Shown here: one piece after another, positions 63,133 through 64,000 of the stretch
Layout of the letters: every line of letters starts with the position of its first letter
Position numbering within the stretch: the first letter of the stretch is position 1
Source of the DNA: Rhodovulum sp.
Lineage (GTDB): Bacteria > Pseudomonadota > Alphaproteobacteria > Rhodobacterales > Rhodobacteraceae
Direction of reading: 5' to 3'
DNA length: 64,000 nucleotides
NCBI GenBank assembly: GCA_002706605.1
Contig: PALT01000038.1
Coordinates: forward strand, 124,001-188,000
The notes under the pieces: generated by a model
The model's database searches: none
Told to the model about the DNA's origin: nothing
Seen by the model: the letters and a program-made list of their open reading frames with translations, nothing else
Translations under genes and position numbers: made by a program

Positions 63133-64000
63133 GCGGTCAGGTTCTCTACGATCAGGGCGATGCCTTGGCCACCGCCGATGCACATGGTGGCCGCGCCATA
63201 GCGCCCGCCGGTGCGTTTCAGTTCATAGAGCAGCTTGGTCGTGATGACCGCGCCACTGGCCCCGATGGGATGGCCAAGCGCAACCGCGCCGCCGTTCGGG
63301 TTCACCTTGGCAGGGTTCAGGTTCAATTCCGCACTGACCGCGCAGGCCTGTGCGGCAAAGGCCTCATTTGACTCGATGATGTCCAGATCATCGACGCCCA
63401 AACCCGCCTTTTCCAAGGCGACCTGCATCGCAGGCACAGGCCCGATGCCCATAAAGGCCGGATCGACGCCCGCATGCCCATAGGCCACCACACGGGCCAT
63501 CGGCGCAACGCCACGCGCCGCCGCCGCATCCCCCGTCATCAGAACAACCGAGGCCGCGCCATCGTTGATGCCGCTGGCGTTGCCCGCCGTGACCTTGCCA
63601 TCCTTTTTGAACACGGCGCGCAGTTTGGCCATGTTCTCGACACTGGCGTCGGCGCGGACATGTTCATCTGTCTTGAACACCACGTCGCCCTTGCGGGTCT
63701 TCAGGGTGATCGGAACGATCTGTTCGTCAAAATAGCCCGCCTCAATCGCCGCAGCCGCGCGGCGATGGCTTTCGACAGCAAAAGCATCTTGGGTCTCACG
63801 CGAGATGCCGTATTTCTCGGCGACGTTTTCGGCGGTGACGCCCATGTGCCCGTGTCCGAACGGGTCGGTGAGAACGGCGGTCATCATGTCGATTGCGGTG
63901 CTGTCGCCCATCTTCTGGCCCCAGCGCGCGGACGGGATCAGGTATCCCGCGCGGCTCATGCTTTCGGTGCCGCCCGCGATGGCGGTGTCCGTGTCGCCCA
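63129..64000 (-). CDS. Acetyl-CoA C-acyltransferase (thiolase), 5' truncated by the window
   Basis: About 290 C-terminal residues are visible. The frame is open to the window end (GDTDTAIAGGTESMSRAGYL), so the start and the N-terminal nucleophile Cys lie outside. The catalytic His is in NPNGGAVALGHPIGASG and the second Cys in TMCIGGGQG. It cleaves 3-oxoacyl-CoA with CoA. It is cotranscribed with 3-hydroxyacyl-CoA dehydrogenase copy 3. Confidence 0.95.
   Translation of the reverse strand, partial: GDTDTAIAGGTESMSRAGYLIPSARWGQKMGDSTAIDMMTAVLTDPFGHGHMGVTAENVAEKYGISRETQDAFAVESHRRAAAAIEAGYFDEQIVPITLKTRKGDVVFKTDEHVRADASVENMAKLRAVFKKDGKVTAGNASGINDGAASVVLMTGDAAAARGVAPMARVVAYGHAGVDPAFMGIGPVPAMQVALEKAGLGVDDLDIIESNEAFAAQACAVSAELNLNPAKVNPNGGAVALGHPIGASGAVITTKLLYELKRTGGRYGAATMCIGGGQGIALIVENLTA

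Noticed and set aside
30792-64000. The catabolic island as a recently acquired mobile element
   Set aside because: No integrase, transposase, flanking repeats, tRNA junction or compositional break was seen; codon use resembles the rest of the window.

Overview
The window looks like chromosome from an alphaproteobacterium of the Rhodobacteraceae / Roseobacter type. The evidence is high-GC codon use, a sucD-sucA-sucB-lpd block, a TIGR02300 (FYDLN) acidic protein, an Mrp operon with fused A and B subunits, the pxpBCA set, a TRAP-type binding protein, and many acyl-CoA catabolism genes. The genus is inference. No insertion sequence, prophage, CRISPR array or rRNA was seen.

Layout. (1) 1-8.5 kb: TCA-cycle genes: the 3' part of sucD, then sucA, sucB (two lipoyl domains) and lpd. 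A MAPEG membrane protein and a family 2 glycosyltransferase sit between sucB and lpd. (2) 8.7-11.6 kb: housekeeping genes: a GntR/FCD regulator with a 14-bp palindrome before its start, a YgjP-type metallopeptidase, a FYDLN protein, tRNA-Ala(GGC), a GNAT and a DUF4260 protein. (3) 12.1-18.1 kb: six-gene Mrp Na+/H+ antiporter operon. (4) 18.2-20.8 kb: 5-oxoprolinase operon pxpBCA. (5) 20.8-25.8 kb: a small secreted repeat protein, divergent oxyR/katG, an HxlR regulator and an MBL hydrolase. (6) 26.0-30.6 kb: acnB and an MFS exporter. (7) 30.6-64 kb: a large catabolic island. It holds ADP-forming and AMP-forming acyl-CoA synthetases, two class III CoA-transferase family proteins, two acyl-CoA dehydrogenases, four crotonase-fold proteins (one BadI/MenB-like), three 3-hydroxyacyl-CoA dehydrogenases, two SDRs, an MDR, a MaoC hydratase, an Ltp-type thiolase, a DUF35 protein, an aldehyde dehydrogenase, a thioesterase, two 3-hydroxyisobutyrate-dehydrogenase-like enzymes and an orphan TRAP binding protein.

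The main discovery candidate is how this island is controlled. It carries its own rpoN (sigma-54) and, divergent from it, a PAS-AAA+-Fis activator without a receiver domain. Reading the intergenic regions by eye, I find a 16-base -24/-12 element close to TGGCAYRNNNNKTGCG, with exact spacing, in front of at least eight island transcription units on both strands, plus one in front of rpoN. I found no equally good match in the intergenic regions I read from 1 to 30 kb. Two intergenic regions carry divergent pairs (35.48/35.52 kb and 53.08/53.14 kb). The window therefore probably contains a self-contained sigma-54 regulon: sigma factor, dedicated enhancer-binding protein, ligand-capture protein and acyl-CoA catabolic operons.

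The substrate cannot be read from sequence alone. A BadI-like ring-opening enzyme, an alpha-methylacyl-CoA-racemase-like protein and an Ltp/DUF35 aldolase-like pair suggest an alicyclic, isoprenoid or sterol-like acid, or branched acids, rather than only straight-chain fatty acids.
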